Shown here: piece by piece, positions 45,564-59,000 of the stretch
Numbering within the stretch: position 1 is the first letter of the stretch
Layout of the letters: each line of letters starts with the position of its first letter
Source: Rhynochetos jubatus
Taxonomy: Eukaryota > Chordata > Aves > Eurypygiformes > Rhynochetidae
Assembly: GCA_027574665.1 (NCBI GenBank)
Contig: CM050654.1
Coordinates: 33,127,722-33,191,721 of the forward strand
Reading direction: 5' to 3'
Length of the DNA: 64,000 bases
Notes under the pieces: model-generated
The model's input: only the letters and a program-made list of their open reading frames with translations
Told to the model about the DNA's origin: nothing
The model's database searches: none
Translations under genes and position numbers: made by a program

Positions 45564-46011
45564 GAGAGAGATTAACTCTGGTTAATCACCGTTGTTTCTG
45601 AACACTTACTCCATCTTTACTAGAAATTTAGCTGATGGATAACAGCTCCTAAGAATTATCTATGCTTGATTTATCTTAAACTGTGAATTATGAACTGCGA
45701 ACGCTTTCACTGTAAACTGTGAGAACATTTTTGTCATGGTCCTGTCAAGAAAGATGCTCAAGTCACAGTGCACCTCTTAAAAGATCAACTGCTTTCCTCA
45801 GGACTTTGAAGAAAAAAGCAATGTGTACATATTTCAGCAGTTGTTTGCAGTCAGAGAAGCTCTGCAGATATCCAGACCTGCATTCTGAACAATCCCTTGC
45901 CAATTAGACGGTTAGCAGAAACTTAACAGCTTTTTATTGCTTTGATGTGAGCAGATAGTATGTAGCTAATGTAATACAGGCTATCCTGCAGCTTTATTTT
46001 CACCCTACTTT

Positions 46012-46028
46012 CCCCCCCCCCCCCCCCC
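46012..46028. repeat. Poly-C tract (17 C; G17 on the minus strand)
   Basis: Seventeen consecutive C on the plus strand, about 920 bp past the CFAP221 stop. On the CFAP221 sense strand it is a run of G, so it could form a G-quadruplex in DNA or in a read-through transcript. Confidence 0.9.
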
Positions 46029-46640
46029 GATTTTCTATCTCCCTGGGCTTTTGACGGTTTGTCTACACTGATCTCCTCCCTCTGGAATAAGCTTCTTTTC
46101 TTAGGGGTTTTAAGTATGTCTGGAAAGAAGTACGGCTCCTAGGAATGTCGTATGGATTGCTGCATTTTCCATGCCTTCTAGTATAGAGGAGACGTGGGGT
46201 TTTCAGCACAAATAGCCTGAACCACTCTTCAAAATGAGCCATCAACTCACTATGGATAAAACCAGTTTTGTCTGATGTCCAGCTTGCCCACAAGAAAGTA
46301 GGAGACATCCCAGCTGAAAGGTGATATGCTGAGAAATCTCCTTTCCTAGAGAATACACCCCGAGCATTACAGGTCTCTCACGAGGTTCTGGAGTTCATTG
46401 CCCCAATCCATGCACCCTTTTGCCAAGAGAGCTGCGCGTTGAATTAAACCCCTGAACAGCTAATGAAACCTGCTTGGACGTATCTTTGTGCACAGTGACT
46501 CTGCTCAAGTCATCCCTTTCATTAAAAATCTCACGTGTATGATTTACACCCAAGTCTGAAACTTAGTGACTTACCTGTAAAAACTGAGGGACAGGTCACA
46601 ACTGAAAAACCAAAATCAGAAGTATTTGGACTTTTCACAT

Positions 46641-46646
46641 TTTATT
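46641..46646 (-). terminator. CFAP221: CFAP221 poly(A) signal
   Basis: AATAAA on the minus strand about 300 bp after the stop codon, in AT-rich sequence; the first canonical signal noticed outside the coding region. Confidence 0.65.
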
Positions 46647-46945
46647 TGAAAACAGAGGGCTGTAAATTAATTACCAAACTATTCACACGGTAGTACTGTG
46701 GTGTTCTGGTCCTTCACACCAGCATAAAACAAGCAGATACACAGCTGAGGATTCTCATTGGACTGTGTTTGGGGTAACGGTCACAGTGAGAGTCCTCGAC
46801 AGAGGTGGCATTACTGGTGGTTCTCTTCTCTTTGCATAAGAAGTTGCTGACCACGCTGAACATAAGTACACGCAGCCGGGACACAGGAGGCCCCAGATAT
46901 TAACAGGATAAGCAATGCCAAACCATGGACTTTGTAAAACTACTT

Positions 46946-47069
46946 TTATCCCAGAATAAGGGTTTTATTAAGTGCTTTCAGCTTCATTTTCTCCACATGT
47001 TTTTGAACCTTCTCTCTGAGCTCGTTGTTTTGGGGCTGAAAATGTGCATCTGGATGGTTGTGCAGGTCT
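46946..47069 (-). CDS. CFAP221: CFAP221 terminal coding exon with stop
   Basis: 124 bp: [20 protein letters not shown] then [20 protein letters not shown] and TAA (46948-46946). The end aligns with LLEEMRTLRGKALNTYLILE, the human C-terminus. Acceptor TTGCAG. Confidence 0.95.
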
Positions 47070-50000
47070 CTGCAAGAAGTTCAAAAAGTCATTTTTATTT
47101 ATAATAGGGGAGCTACTTAGGAATGGTGACAAAACCGAAGACGCACACACAAAATTTCTCTTTCTTATAATTAACACAGAGGGTATTCCCTTACTTATGC
47201 AGAACTGGAAAAGGAGGGAAACTTAAAAAAAAACATTCACTCTTGGGTTGGCCAGTTAGGAAAGCTGATAGGTAAACACCTGTTAGACTGAGTTTTACAT
47301 TTTATCTATGAAGGAATACTATGGCTGTAATGGCCAGAACATGAGAATCCACATGAAAAGTTATTTACCATAAGGATAAAATGCTGAAACTGCTGTAGAG
47401 GACCAATGAGTGCTCTGTTATCTAGTGAAACACCACCCCATCGATAACAACCAAGAACCTTCCAGTGACAACAGAAAGGATTGTGACTTCGTTGTTTGCT
47501 AATAAATTTTTATTTCCCTCTTTACAAAGGGAAACAAATAGAGACGTTTCATCAAGTAAATATCAATACTCAAAGGTGTTTAATACAGAAAAGTATTTTC
47601 ATTTTTGAAGAAAACATCTAAAACTTCAAAAAGAGAGAACCTTTCGGTTATAAAACTACTTACCCAGGAAAAGCACAGTCCAACACTGTATCACTGTGGA
47701 GAAAAAGGTCACTCTTTAGTTACACAAACTATCCCAAATCCCCATGTTCTGACAAGCAGAGTGTCATAAAATGCAAAAAGCAGCACTGAGTCAGACACAC
47801 CTGTGTTTTTACAGCAAATGATTTTCAGTCAATGCTGTAGTAATCACAATATAGCAACCAGTGTTTTGTCAGAGAGCTCATAATATGCAGCACTGTTTTA
47901 AAGTTTAATGGCTGACAGTTGCACAGGATTTGAATGTCAATCAAATAATTTGCCTCTAAATTAAACAAAATGAGACATTCGGATCTCTTGATGGCTCTGA
48001 AAGTTTCAGGCTAGTATGCACATCCTGACATCTAAGGCACATCATGATCACTTTAAGAGAGGGCAACTGTTGGACAGAAAGATTAATTCACTTGCTTCAA
48101 GTCACACGAGGTATCCGTGAAAACACAGGATTAAAACTCAGCACTTTCTCCTGTGTTGCTCTGCAATCACTTCTCCTACCCACACTGCCTGCGGCTCAAG
48201 CCCACTACCCCCAGCGTCCCACCTGCCTCCTTGCATCCTTCCTGCGACATCACATATCCCTAAATTTCACACAGTGCATCCACTTCTGCTTCCAGCCCCA
48301 CAGAACTGCTGGGCAGCTCTGAAACCATGCTGGTCATCATCAACCCCAGCAAAGCCCATTTGTCCCTCAGAGCTTTCCTTGTCCTCAGGCTACCCCTCAA
48401 GGTTTCTCTGCTGAGCTGCAAACTCAGGACACTGGCCCGACAACACTGGAGACAAAGGGCAGAATTTGGCCCTCAGCGTGGACAGTTTACGTTTCAGGGA
48501 GCAGATAATTCAGTGTTTATAAATGCAAGTTATTTTACATGCTGTGCTGTATGCCTAAAACACAATGTGTGTTGAAGCAGGAAGCTCAGGCAGCAGAGCA
48601 AATGTGACCCACTCCTAGGAAGAGCCTGAGAAAAAAGCACCATGCCAGGGGGAAATTCTAAGGGCTCATTCCTCTGCCAGCATTAATAAATACCTAACCA
48701 AATGGGTCACTGACAAGGTGACACCACTGCTCCAAGAACACTGAATATCTGTGAAAGCAAGAAAACTGCCTCAAGTGTTAGATCATACTGATAAAACCAA
48801 AGTCAGAGACATCCAGGCCAATGTGCCACATTCACAGCTGCTTTCTGAAGTCCAATCTGGGCATTTGCAGCACAAATTTGCTCGAAGTACTGAATCTGCA
48901 TCCCACTTGTGATGGAGCCCCTAGAGAACCTCAGTATGACTTTCTGTGTGATTCTGAAGGTGATGCTTGTCTTCAGATTCCTTTCCATTCCCCTCCCATA
49001 ATTTCAAATTGTACCTACCTTTGCTCTTTCGCTGATTTCTCTTTGCCTTCTTCTGAGAGTGCCTGCCCGATTTGTGGAAATTCAGCTCTCACCATCTCTG
49101 GAGTAAGAATCATTTTGAATTCAGTTTCATCTGTGTCACTAAAAATTAGTAAGAAGAAGAACAATCAGGCTTTATCCTTTTAAAAGTATTTTTTAGCCAA
49201 CAGTATAAAAAGTATGTTTTATTCAAGAGGGACTTTGTGCTTTTGCCTTTGAGGATCTCTCCGGACAGGTTTAGGCACATCCACACAAGTGGTTAAAACA
49301 TAATCAATCACACTGAATACAAAAGAGAGGAGAAACTTACAGGTCAATTATGTTCTCCCTGTCTCTCTCAGGTAAGTCATACAGCGTTGGTGGTACATCT
49401 CTTGGAAGCATATCTAAACTGTAAGGATCCCTGCGGTTGAAATGGGATTAGTTTAAGACGGACAGAGCGCAACTGCACCCAATGCTTCTATTTTGAAGCT
49501 TCACAGTAGTTGTAGTTACACTGAAAATGATGTACTTTTAAATATTCCTGGAGAATCTGAGTACACCAGAAACTGCTGTGATAGGAGGGAACATGAGCCT
49601 GAGAGATGTTGGATACCACTGCATGCCCGTGCCCGTATGTTAAAGGTTTTACTGTTCATATTTCTGCAGGGCAAACACCTTCCAGGTCTTCTAACACTGA
49701 ATCAAAAAGCATTCAGGAGAGATGTTATTGAAACTCCAGGCAGGAACTCTCCTTCCAGGGCTAGGTATTTCCTCCAATGATATTGCCCTTAACCTCCCCT
49801 CCAAGATGGTCAGTAGGAGTTTTCCACATTGGTTTTGGATTTCTGAGCGGCAATTCCATCCACGGACCCACTTTCATCGGTGGGACTAGTTATGGTGATT
49901 ACAATTACAGACAGCAGAAAGTGGGGCAGGGTAGAGGCAGTGTATATTCAAATTCTTTCTTACCTAGGTATTGTATTTGTCAACGTAGGAATGTTAGAAA

Positions 50001-53000
50001 AAGTGGAATACACCACTGGCAAGAATCTTCTCCATTCCATTACTTCACTAATCACTTCCTGAAATGACAAGTGCTACAGCAATCAGACCACTAACACATA
50101 ACACAGTGGGGAGAGAGGCTTGCAAAACAGAAGAACTGACTTCTTGGCTGAGAAATATGCAGTTCTCCGTATTTAAAAGATGCTTCTTCCTCTGCGAGGT
50201 CATGAAAATACAGTAGACAGTGACAAGAAGGAAAGAGCAGAGAAATACTCAGGGACAGAGACATGGATAAAGCCTAACAAGTTATTCTGTCTCATGTACT
50301 GACTAGGTGTATGCATAATTTATATTTAAAAATATCTTCCATCTAGGATAGCTCTTCATCTTTCTTTTTGATTCCTTGGAGCACATTCTCAGCAAGAATA
50401 TACTGAAACCAGGTACTCAAACAAAAAACCCCAAAGGCCATACCTTGTGATGCAGGAATTTCTTTTGTGTGACTGGAATACTGGATCCTTTGGGGCATTC
50501 CTTGGTAAAGGTATATTTTGGATGTGGGCAAAGATGATACTCAATATTTGTTTCAGAATAGGCCAAAGGAGGTAAAACTGGAACTAATCCTGGAGTGGGG
50601 TTCTAAAAATAGAGGAGATAAATATTTTTAAAAATTATGAGCACCATAAAGAACTAAATAGATGAAAACACAGTTCTTACAATTAATGTAGTCTTCCCAG
50701 ATTCACACCTTTGTCTCATTGTGACTGTTATGTTCGGCGTGACCTTTCATTTCCTGTCTCTTACCCTCATCACAGACCCAAAATCTGTGTGGTTTATCCA
50801 TGGTTTAACCAGCGAGGTTATCCATCCTCTGCTGTCTAAAATACAGCAATTAGGTGTTTTTTCCAAGTCTGAAGGAAAAAAACTATCGCCTATTTACTCC
50901 AACATCCCTTGCTGATTCTCTGAACAGTTCAGGATCCAAGAATGGGAACTAGCCTCACTGTGGTGGAAGCTTGTGAGCAATTTGCCATCTATTTCACTGC
51001 ACTAGCATCTGTTTCTGACTGAAGTCTAATGCTGGGTAGTGTGGGATCAAGCTGTGCCTGGCTCTTACACTGACACGACAGAGGGATGAAGAGATGCACA
51101 CAGGATCTCATCAGTAAGTCCACTGGAGTCCTGGCCACATGCGGTGAGGACCAGTTTATTCCATATATGTTATGCCAAGACCACCAGACTAGCACACTGG
51201 GCTCCGGGCCACTGCAGCTAAGTGACGCTGAAAGACAGAGCCACCCAAGTCAGGCGCGGTGCCCACGCGCAGCGCTGAGCTGAGCTGTACAGCTGTCTCT
51301 GCCTGCTCAGAGACACCCAGCTTAGGGATCTCCAGGCTCTGCTGCACTGTGTGGGAAATACCTTCGGTGGTTGGTGCCAAGTAGCACAACCTACATGATG
51401 ATTAAGTAACAGAAAATCCTTCCATGCACGTGGTTGTGACTTTTTGAATCTCTGTGTGTAATAATTTGGAAATGTGGTTTTGGGATGCTATGAGAACTAT
51501 TGGAAACTCTAAGGTAGCAGAACGCAATGTGAGCAAAGAGTGTGACTTCACTTTTCGCAGTTTCCCTAAGGATCAGGCAGTCCCCTTGCTGAACAGGAGG
51601 AAAAGACTGCACCTGTCCTACCTACCTGGGCAGGAGCATGAGGTTACAGAAGGACTGAGATGCAAGGTCATGGCTTTTCTTCTAACATCCAAATGGGAAA
51701 ACAAATGGAGAAGAAGGGAGGGGCCCCATGGTGTTCCAGGGAATCCTTGGATCAGCGACCATTTGTGGAGTGTGAGACTGGAAGGGTCTCCAGATCTCTG
51801 CCATCCCTGGCAACTTCCTCCCCTGAACTGATCAAACTCCACCTTAAAGTGAGGTGGTGCCCCTCAGTAGGGTGATTTCTGTGACTCCTACCTACTAGCG
51901 CTTGCACCCTGAAGGGTTACTCTCGCTCTGGGTAGTTTCATACACCAATCTGAGTAAAAGAATTGCCCACCAATTCCAGATCAGGCTTCTGATGAAACAA
52001 ACATCCTTTCCCCTCCTTTCTTAGGTTCTTTGTGGAAGTCAACTTCTACTTACAAAAATACGAAGTGGGTTGCCCTCTGCAGGGTAGACTAAAGCTTGAG
52101 GAGGAACCAGTTTTAAGAGGCTGATATCCCTTGCTGCTGCTTCTTCTGGGGATGTTTTGTGAAAATCCACCCTCTGGGAGACCAGGTTAAGCTGCCCCTC
52201 AGAAGAAGCAACCACCTGAACCAACTCATCCTTGAAAAACACAGACATCAAAGATTTTCAGAGTGTAGTAAGGCTTTTGATATAAAACGCTGAGACAAAA
52301 TTAATCAAATAATTGTAGAAATGCAAAGTTTGTATCTGAGATGATTTGTTACCTGGGCTCCCTGCCTCAGTGGTCGGGAAAGTTTCCGAGGTCTGTAACT
52401 TGTGGCTGCATGGTGGGTACAAAATGGCTGATAGTTCAACACGCTGAAATGCTGAGGAACCTAAGTACAAAGAGAAAAAGGTGTGCTGCAGGAGATGACA
52501 ATAATCACTTTTGATTAACTCAGAGATGGAACGAAACATTCCAGCTTTGTCACAGACACGTCACATCTCCGTGGTAAAAGATACTTGGATCGCTATTCTG
52601 GAACACGGTATAGGACCAAAACTGTCACAAGCCACACTTCACCAGGACAAGATGAATGAGTGTGTGAAGGAATGTTTTTATTCTTGCTTTTCCATAAAAA
52701 ATCATGGATTTAATAGTTTCTTGGTCAAGTATACTGAACTGAATGGGGTGGAGCAAAGCTGTGTTACGTAATACACGTAACACTGATAGATGAACCAATG
52801 TGTAATAAGAGGAAAAGATGCTACAAGAAAGTTTCTAGACTTGTTACACCACCTGAAAAAAGCGCAAGTGGACACTGAGTCAAAATCTGCAATGATTTGA
52901 ACCTGAGGAAATACTTTCACTTTTACGGGATGAAGAATTTGATCTTTTCCTATTCAAAAAATTGGAAAATAAAGGGTTTAGAGACCTGTTTCTGTACTCA

Positions 53001-56000
53001 TGAAGTTGAAAAAACGTTATGTATTTCAAGAATGAGATGTTTGCGTTTCCAGTGCAGAAATGGAGGAACTAAGCACGCAGAACTGGATGCCAAATAAACA
53101 GGAGGCTTCCATTACTTTCTAAAAGGAAGGACACTTTTACAATGTCACTTTTATAGAACTCTAAAATCAAAGGAGAAACTGTGTGGTGTGCAGGGCTTGC
53201 AGTACCTTCATTCATGGAAGGATTTTGTTCTTTGAGATAACAACTTCAGCTGAGGTGATTGACATCTCTGGAGAGAGGGGACTGTTGCTGACTATAAGCT
53301 TGTTGCTTATGGAAACAGGTGAGATTTGTTTTTAATAAAAGCATGCTAATCACACGGCCACATTAAAGTAACATTTCTACTGGGCTGCACAACGGAGTCA
53401 CTGAATCAGGCAGAAAACATATCTAATGGGACTGGTGAAAGACAGAAACGGGACACAGCTGAGGGAGCTGTACTGACTCACCTTCAAGTCGTAAAAAGGA
53501 AGAATGTGTCTGACTGTCACATCTACAGGTTTGATAGGAACGAGGCCAAGAGCATCAGGTGCCTGAAAGAGCACAGTATTTAAACCCCAGTAATATGGTA
53601 GGCATTTTGTTTTGCATTAGCAGCAATCCATCAGCACAGCTACTTGAAAACATATGGAAATAATTATGCAAACATTTTGTTTGATATTTCTCCTGTCCTT
53701 TCTTGGATTTTGTCACTTCAGTTATTTTTCATTTCTTTTCTTCTGCAAAATAACGGATGTTAACTAACTTAGGTCATCCATGTATTACTCAGAATTTTAG
53801 AATGCAATTAAGAGAATGCAAAGATTTTTTTACTGTTTTCAGTAGCACCCTTAGTAAATCTGAAGTCCTGAATTAATTTGTGGGAACCTCAGAACACTAA
53901 TCACATCACTGTGAAATCTTAATAAAGGCAGTACCAGGCCTGAAGCCAGTGACTTCAATAAAATTCTGTCTGGAGTGCTGGCCACCATTTCAGTTGTTCT
54001 ACCTACCAAATCATGGAGCAATTCACAGGAACTGTTAAAGGGGAATGAAAAAGGCAATACACGATCTTCAGATATGCTGGAAGAAATGCCCTTACGTTCT
54101 TCACTTTTCTCTGTTTTGCTGAAACTCCTGCTTTCTGTCATGAATGGAAAGCAAATATTAAGAGTTTGCAATGTGTCTTCTTAATACACTGTTTCAAAAA
54201 TAGAATCAAGCCATAAAATATATGTAATGTCTCCTTAAGACAGGATGTGTCTAGTCATTTTAATATAAAAAGAAAAGTAATATTTCCTAAAGGCTTTAAA
54301 TGCCACATCTACAAGACAGCAGGCACAATACCTTGACTGTCAGACAGACCTAATTTCCCCTTTTCATTACAGCCCCCTTCTTCCAGGATGGCCCTCTATC
54401 TCACTCCACCCGGCAAGGCAGAGACAAGTCAGAAGGCCTCTCTTACACTAACTGCCATCATCCCTTCTACTTCAAGCACCCGCAGGAAAAGGCCTGATAC
54501 GGAAAGGTGTTTCAGCAGTTGCCAAATTGTGCGTATGAGGGAGTGGGGAAGGAGAGACACAAAATCTCTTCTGTCCCCAGCATACCCAGCTGTGACTCCC
54601 ATCCAAGGCCACTTCCCTTCTATGACTGTTAGAGAACAAGTGACTTTTCCAGGCCAGCACTTTCGTTTCACTGTAAAGAAAAGTGATTGCTTGAAAGCAC
54701 TTGTATGAGAAAATTTAAGGAGGAAAACAGCCCAGCACTGGACACCTAACCACATATCCCATGGTTCCTACCATCTCATTTCACTGAGTTCAAATATCCT
54801 GCCTTCATGACATCCAGGTGTCTTTCCCTCTTCACATCCCATGCAAGAAGCTCCTTTTACCCTAAGTCTCTAACCTCCTGGGCTCCACCTGATCTGTTTA
54901 CTTATCTGTCTTTCTCACAGTCCCATCTGCCCTTTCCTTGCTCCTCAGTCCTTTAAGCAGAATCACAGAATGGCTTGGATTGGAAGGGACTTACAAAGAT
55001 TATCTGGTCCAACCCTCCTGCCGGGGCAGGGACATCTATCACTAGGTCAGGTTGCTCAAAGGCCCATCCAACCAGACCTTGAACATTACCAGGGACGGAG
55101 CATTCACAGCTTCTGTCACATTATTAAGCAGATAAGCTGCTAGGCTAAGATGAGTTAATCACATTTTTTAAAAGTCTGGTAAATAATGTGCATGGAAACC
55201 AGATATATTCTGACTACCTTATCATACTTCCCTTTTTTGCTGGAAGACTCCTTTGCAGGAAGTTCACCTTCACACTGACATGTCAGTTTATATGTAATGC
55301 ACCTGACACACTGCAGTACAATCTGAATTACCAAAATTCAGGGCCAAAATATCAACTTGTTCTTCTACTCCTTACCAGACACAGAGCTGTCCTCCAAACC
55401 TCTGGCTTCTCTGGTTAGCCCACGGAACAGAAGCAGTAAACGATTTAGCCGAATCTGAATCACAATCTGAGAGAATGATTTTCAAGTTTAATATTAAACC
55501 GAACACTCTAAGATTTACAACTACAGAAATACACATACCTTACAACTGTATTTAGCCTACAGAGCTCACTCAGACATCTCTGTTTCAGAATTTTTACTAT
55601 GGTTTTCTGTTCAGGAGGGAGAAAATGAGGAAGGAAAGCTGTAGAATGGATCTCAGCTCTACGGTGACATTACACAACAAATCCAGTTCAAACCTTCATT
55701 TAGTCTTACAGGTTAATTAGACATTTTTTTGGCCAGGTCCTAATCCTTCAGCTGTGTCTGTTGGCATATACAGATTTAACAGTGGGTAAACAGTCAGTCA
55801 TCAGGGCCATATGAATACCTGTGGCTCTGTGAATGAGGAGAATAAGTAGCAACCTGCACCCTGCAATTCGCCTAGTGCTGCGTATCAAAGGGTAACAGTG
55901 AAGCCCTAGGTTTTAATACCAGCAGGGGCCATTTAGTCACCTCTTTATTTGTGCAACACAGGAAAGAGCATATCATTTCAGGACCTCCGTATCGAGCCTA

Positions 56001-59000
56001 ATACTGTGAACAGATTGGAGAATATCCAAACTGGATACTAGGAGAGCAGGAAATTTTCATATTGCTTGCTGCACTTAGGTTTACTGGGAAATGAGCAGTG
56101 GAGAAGCAAGATAATATTTAAACTCAGTGAGTTGAGTGATTTTACTGATTTAGTCTTTATCTTCCAGGTTGGAAGGGATCTTAGGAGGCCCTAGTCCAAC
56201 CTCCTGCCCCAAGCAAGGTCAGTGATGAGCTCAGACCAGCTTGCTCAGGGCTTCATCCAGCCTGGTCTTGTAAACATCCAAGGATGTAGACTGTACAACC
56301 TCTCTGGACAACCTGCTCCAATGACTGACAGTCCTCACGGTGAAAAAGGCTTTCTTTTATACAGTCTATACCTCTATACCTCTTGAGTTTCTGCCCATTG
56401 TTTCCCACGTTCCCACCACGCGCCATTGCAAAGATCCTGGCTCCATCATCAGTAACCATCAGAGGTGTTGAAAGGTGCTGCTCTCTCCCCTCACTTTCCC
56501 TCTCCACGCTGAGTAAGGGTCTCATCACAGAGTGAGTACTCCAGATCCCAACCATCTTGGTGGCTCTACAATGAATTCACTACAGCTTTTTGATGTCTTT
56601 CTTGTACTAGAGACCCAAAACTGGGCACAGTATTCTATATGCACTTTGAAATATTCTCTTTTTTGTGCAAAAGTATTTTAAAACAAAATCTAAATTCATC
56701 TGCATTTGTTTAGTGTTGACTGCAATACTAAGCACCAGCTGAATACAAAACTTTCTCCAGATCCTTATTTCCTGGTGAAGTACAGACACGTTTATCAAAC
56801 TATCCAATCCCTGGCTAGCTGTGAAGACTCCTTACTTGCTAGTTTGCATGTTCTTTTGTGCTACTTCCAAGGCATCATGCCATCACACCGAACTGTGGTT
56901 GTTCACCTTACCTTGTATGCTGCTTGTTGGAATTTCCTCAACATCCTGTTTCTGTTGTCCCAAGGGTCATTAGGGACCAAGTCAAATGCAGGGTGGACAC
57001 TTGGATGCTGCACGGTATTTTTTAAAAAAAGAAAAGAAAACAGACAACCCTTTTACAATCATACAAGAGAGAAAATTCCTCCTGTCCAAGCCATTCCTTG
57101 GCCCGAATCCATATGTTATTTCCAAACACTGAAATGAAGGCAAGTGAAAACGTTCGCAGTATTGGCATTCAACCAGAAGCCTCCACTGCAGGGCTTAATG
57201 GGAGGTAATCACCAAATGCTTGCAGATGCAGCATGGGGAATGCAGAGATAACGTAGCAAGGTCTGTGTCCACGCAAAAATGACAACATACTACGACTTAA
57301 GTGCAATACATGAGCAGTCAGCCAGTGGAGAGAAGTCTCTCCTGGCCACACACTTCGTTCTGCGCAGACGTGCAGCTTGGAATAGCTGTTAGGGCTCAAA
57401 CCAGGGGCCCAGCAAAACCAGTATCCTGTCTCCAATAATGGCTGATAGCACATACCCACAGAGGAGTGAAAGACCAGCGTAAACTTACAGTGATAATTGC
57501 CCAGAATAAGCTTGAGACAGAGGTGATGTCTCTATATTTAATGCCTAAAGTGTCAGAATGCTCTTTGAACACAAGAATATGTCTTTTTTGATGCACTAAT
57601 CCTCTCTCCAGGTTGAGATCAATGTGACAGAAGAATGTGGCACTAGAAGAGACTCCAGCAGCCCCGGAGTACAGTACCTGTCACCTGGAGGGTCGTCACT
57701 CAACCAGCGTTTAGATGAGGAAGGTCCTCAGAACACCAACTCCACACAACCCCACGCCATGCCTCACCAAACAATTTTCAGCACTTTGTAACAGGCACAA
57801 GAGTAAAAACCCAACTCCCACGGCTATTATGTTCCTCAGTAAGAAGGGGCAAGAATCCTTTGTGTTGCTAACGTTTGAATTTCCTTTTCCTGTCCAGGTA
57901 GATGTCAGCGGTTGCCCTTCCCTTATCCACCAAGGTCATGACCCCACTGAAGAAGGCCATCAAATTGGTCAAGCACGATCTGCCCTTGGTGAAGCCATGG
58001 TGGCTGTCACCAATCACCTCCTCATCGGAAGATGAGCTGTGCATGTAGCACAGTGCTTGTCCTGCTGCACTAAATGTAAAATGGGAAATAAGCCAATGAC
58101 ACAGAAAAGGGAATATTACGAAGAAAAGTATTCACTGTCAAATATCTATGGCTCATTGCTACCTTAGGAGGTGACAACAACATACAGCAGGTCAACTTGG
58201 TCAACAGGCTGGATAACAGGTCTGAAAGAAACTGCTACTTTGTTCCCTTGAAGCTCCTGTTCTATGACAGGATCTCCTCTGTGGATCTGATTTGTCACCA
58301 GAAAGGACAACCACATTGGTACAAAGCAATTTCTTTTCTCTCTTGCAATTAGTGGAACTCACAATGTAACATTTTAGAGGTGCTTGACAAAACACAGACT
58401 TCATTCCCTTCTAGGCAGCGATTATTGCAATCCTTGAGCAAGTCAAACAAAGTAAAATAATGCCTTTTTCTGTCTGAGCTTCAATCAGGTCCCTGCCCAA
58501 ATAAAACACAGTTCATTTGGCATAGCCAGCATCAGCCAGAGGGGTTACAGAACCAACACCGTAAGTTATCACCCAAACAGATCTTCCCAGGCGACAGCGC
58601 TACAGAAATTTCCTGCAGCTTTCCCATGTTCTGTGAACACCTCTGCCATGGTTTCCAGTCGTGCCAGCTCTTTAAGGTGTTCATGTGTGCGTTTACTACT
58701 GATATCACTTCACTTCTTCGAGACCCTCGCAAACTGTTCAGGCATGCTGGATGAATACCAGTGCTTCTTTTCATTGTGCCTCCTTCCTCCCAGTCCTACT
58801 TACCTATTGTTTATTTCCAGGATATCACTGTGTCTTAAATAAAAACCTTGAGGTTATTTTTCAGAGTGAAATTCCCATGATTTTCATGGACTGAGGTTTA
58901 TAGTACAATGAAAGACAGACCAGTGAAAGGTCTCCAAGACAGCTACTCTTGGGCTGTATAACATAGTGGCCACTCAAGCAAATGATGGAGAGATGATAAA

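Larger units (their letters stand above)
44851..46640. other. CFAP221 downstream flank, no gene seen
   Basis: Contains the poly-A and poly-C tracts listed separately. No exon or transposable element body was recognised. Confidence 0.55.

Noticed and set aside
57396-57596. Candidate CFAP221 exon ([12 protein letters not shown] resembles SHKRVVRNQEEK)
   Set aside because: No good acceptor in phase, and the exon series joins correctly without it; similarity is probably chance.
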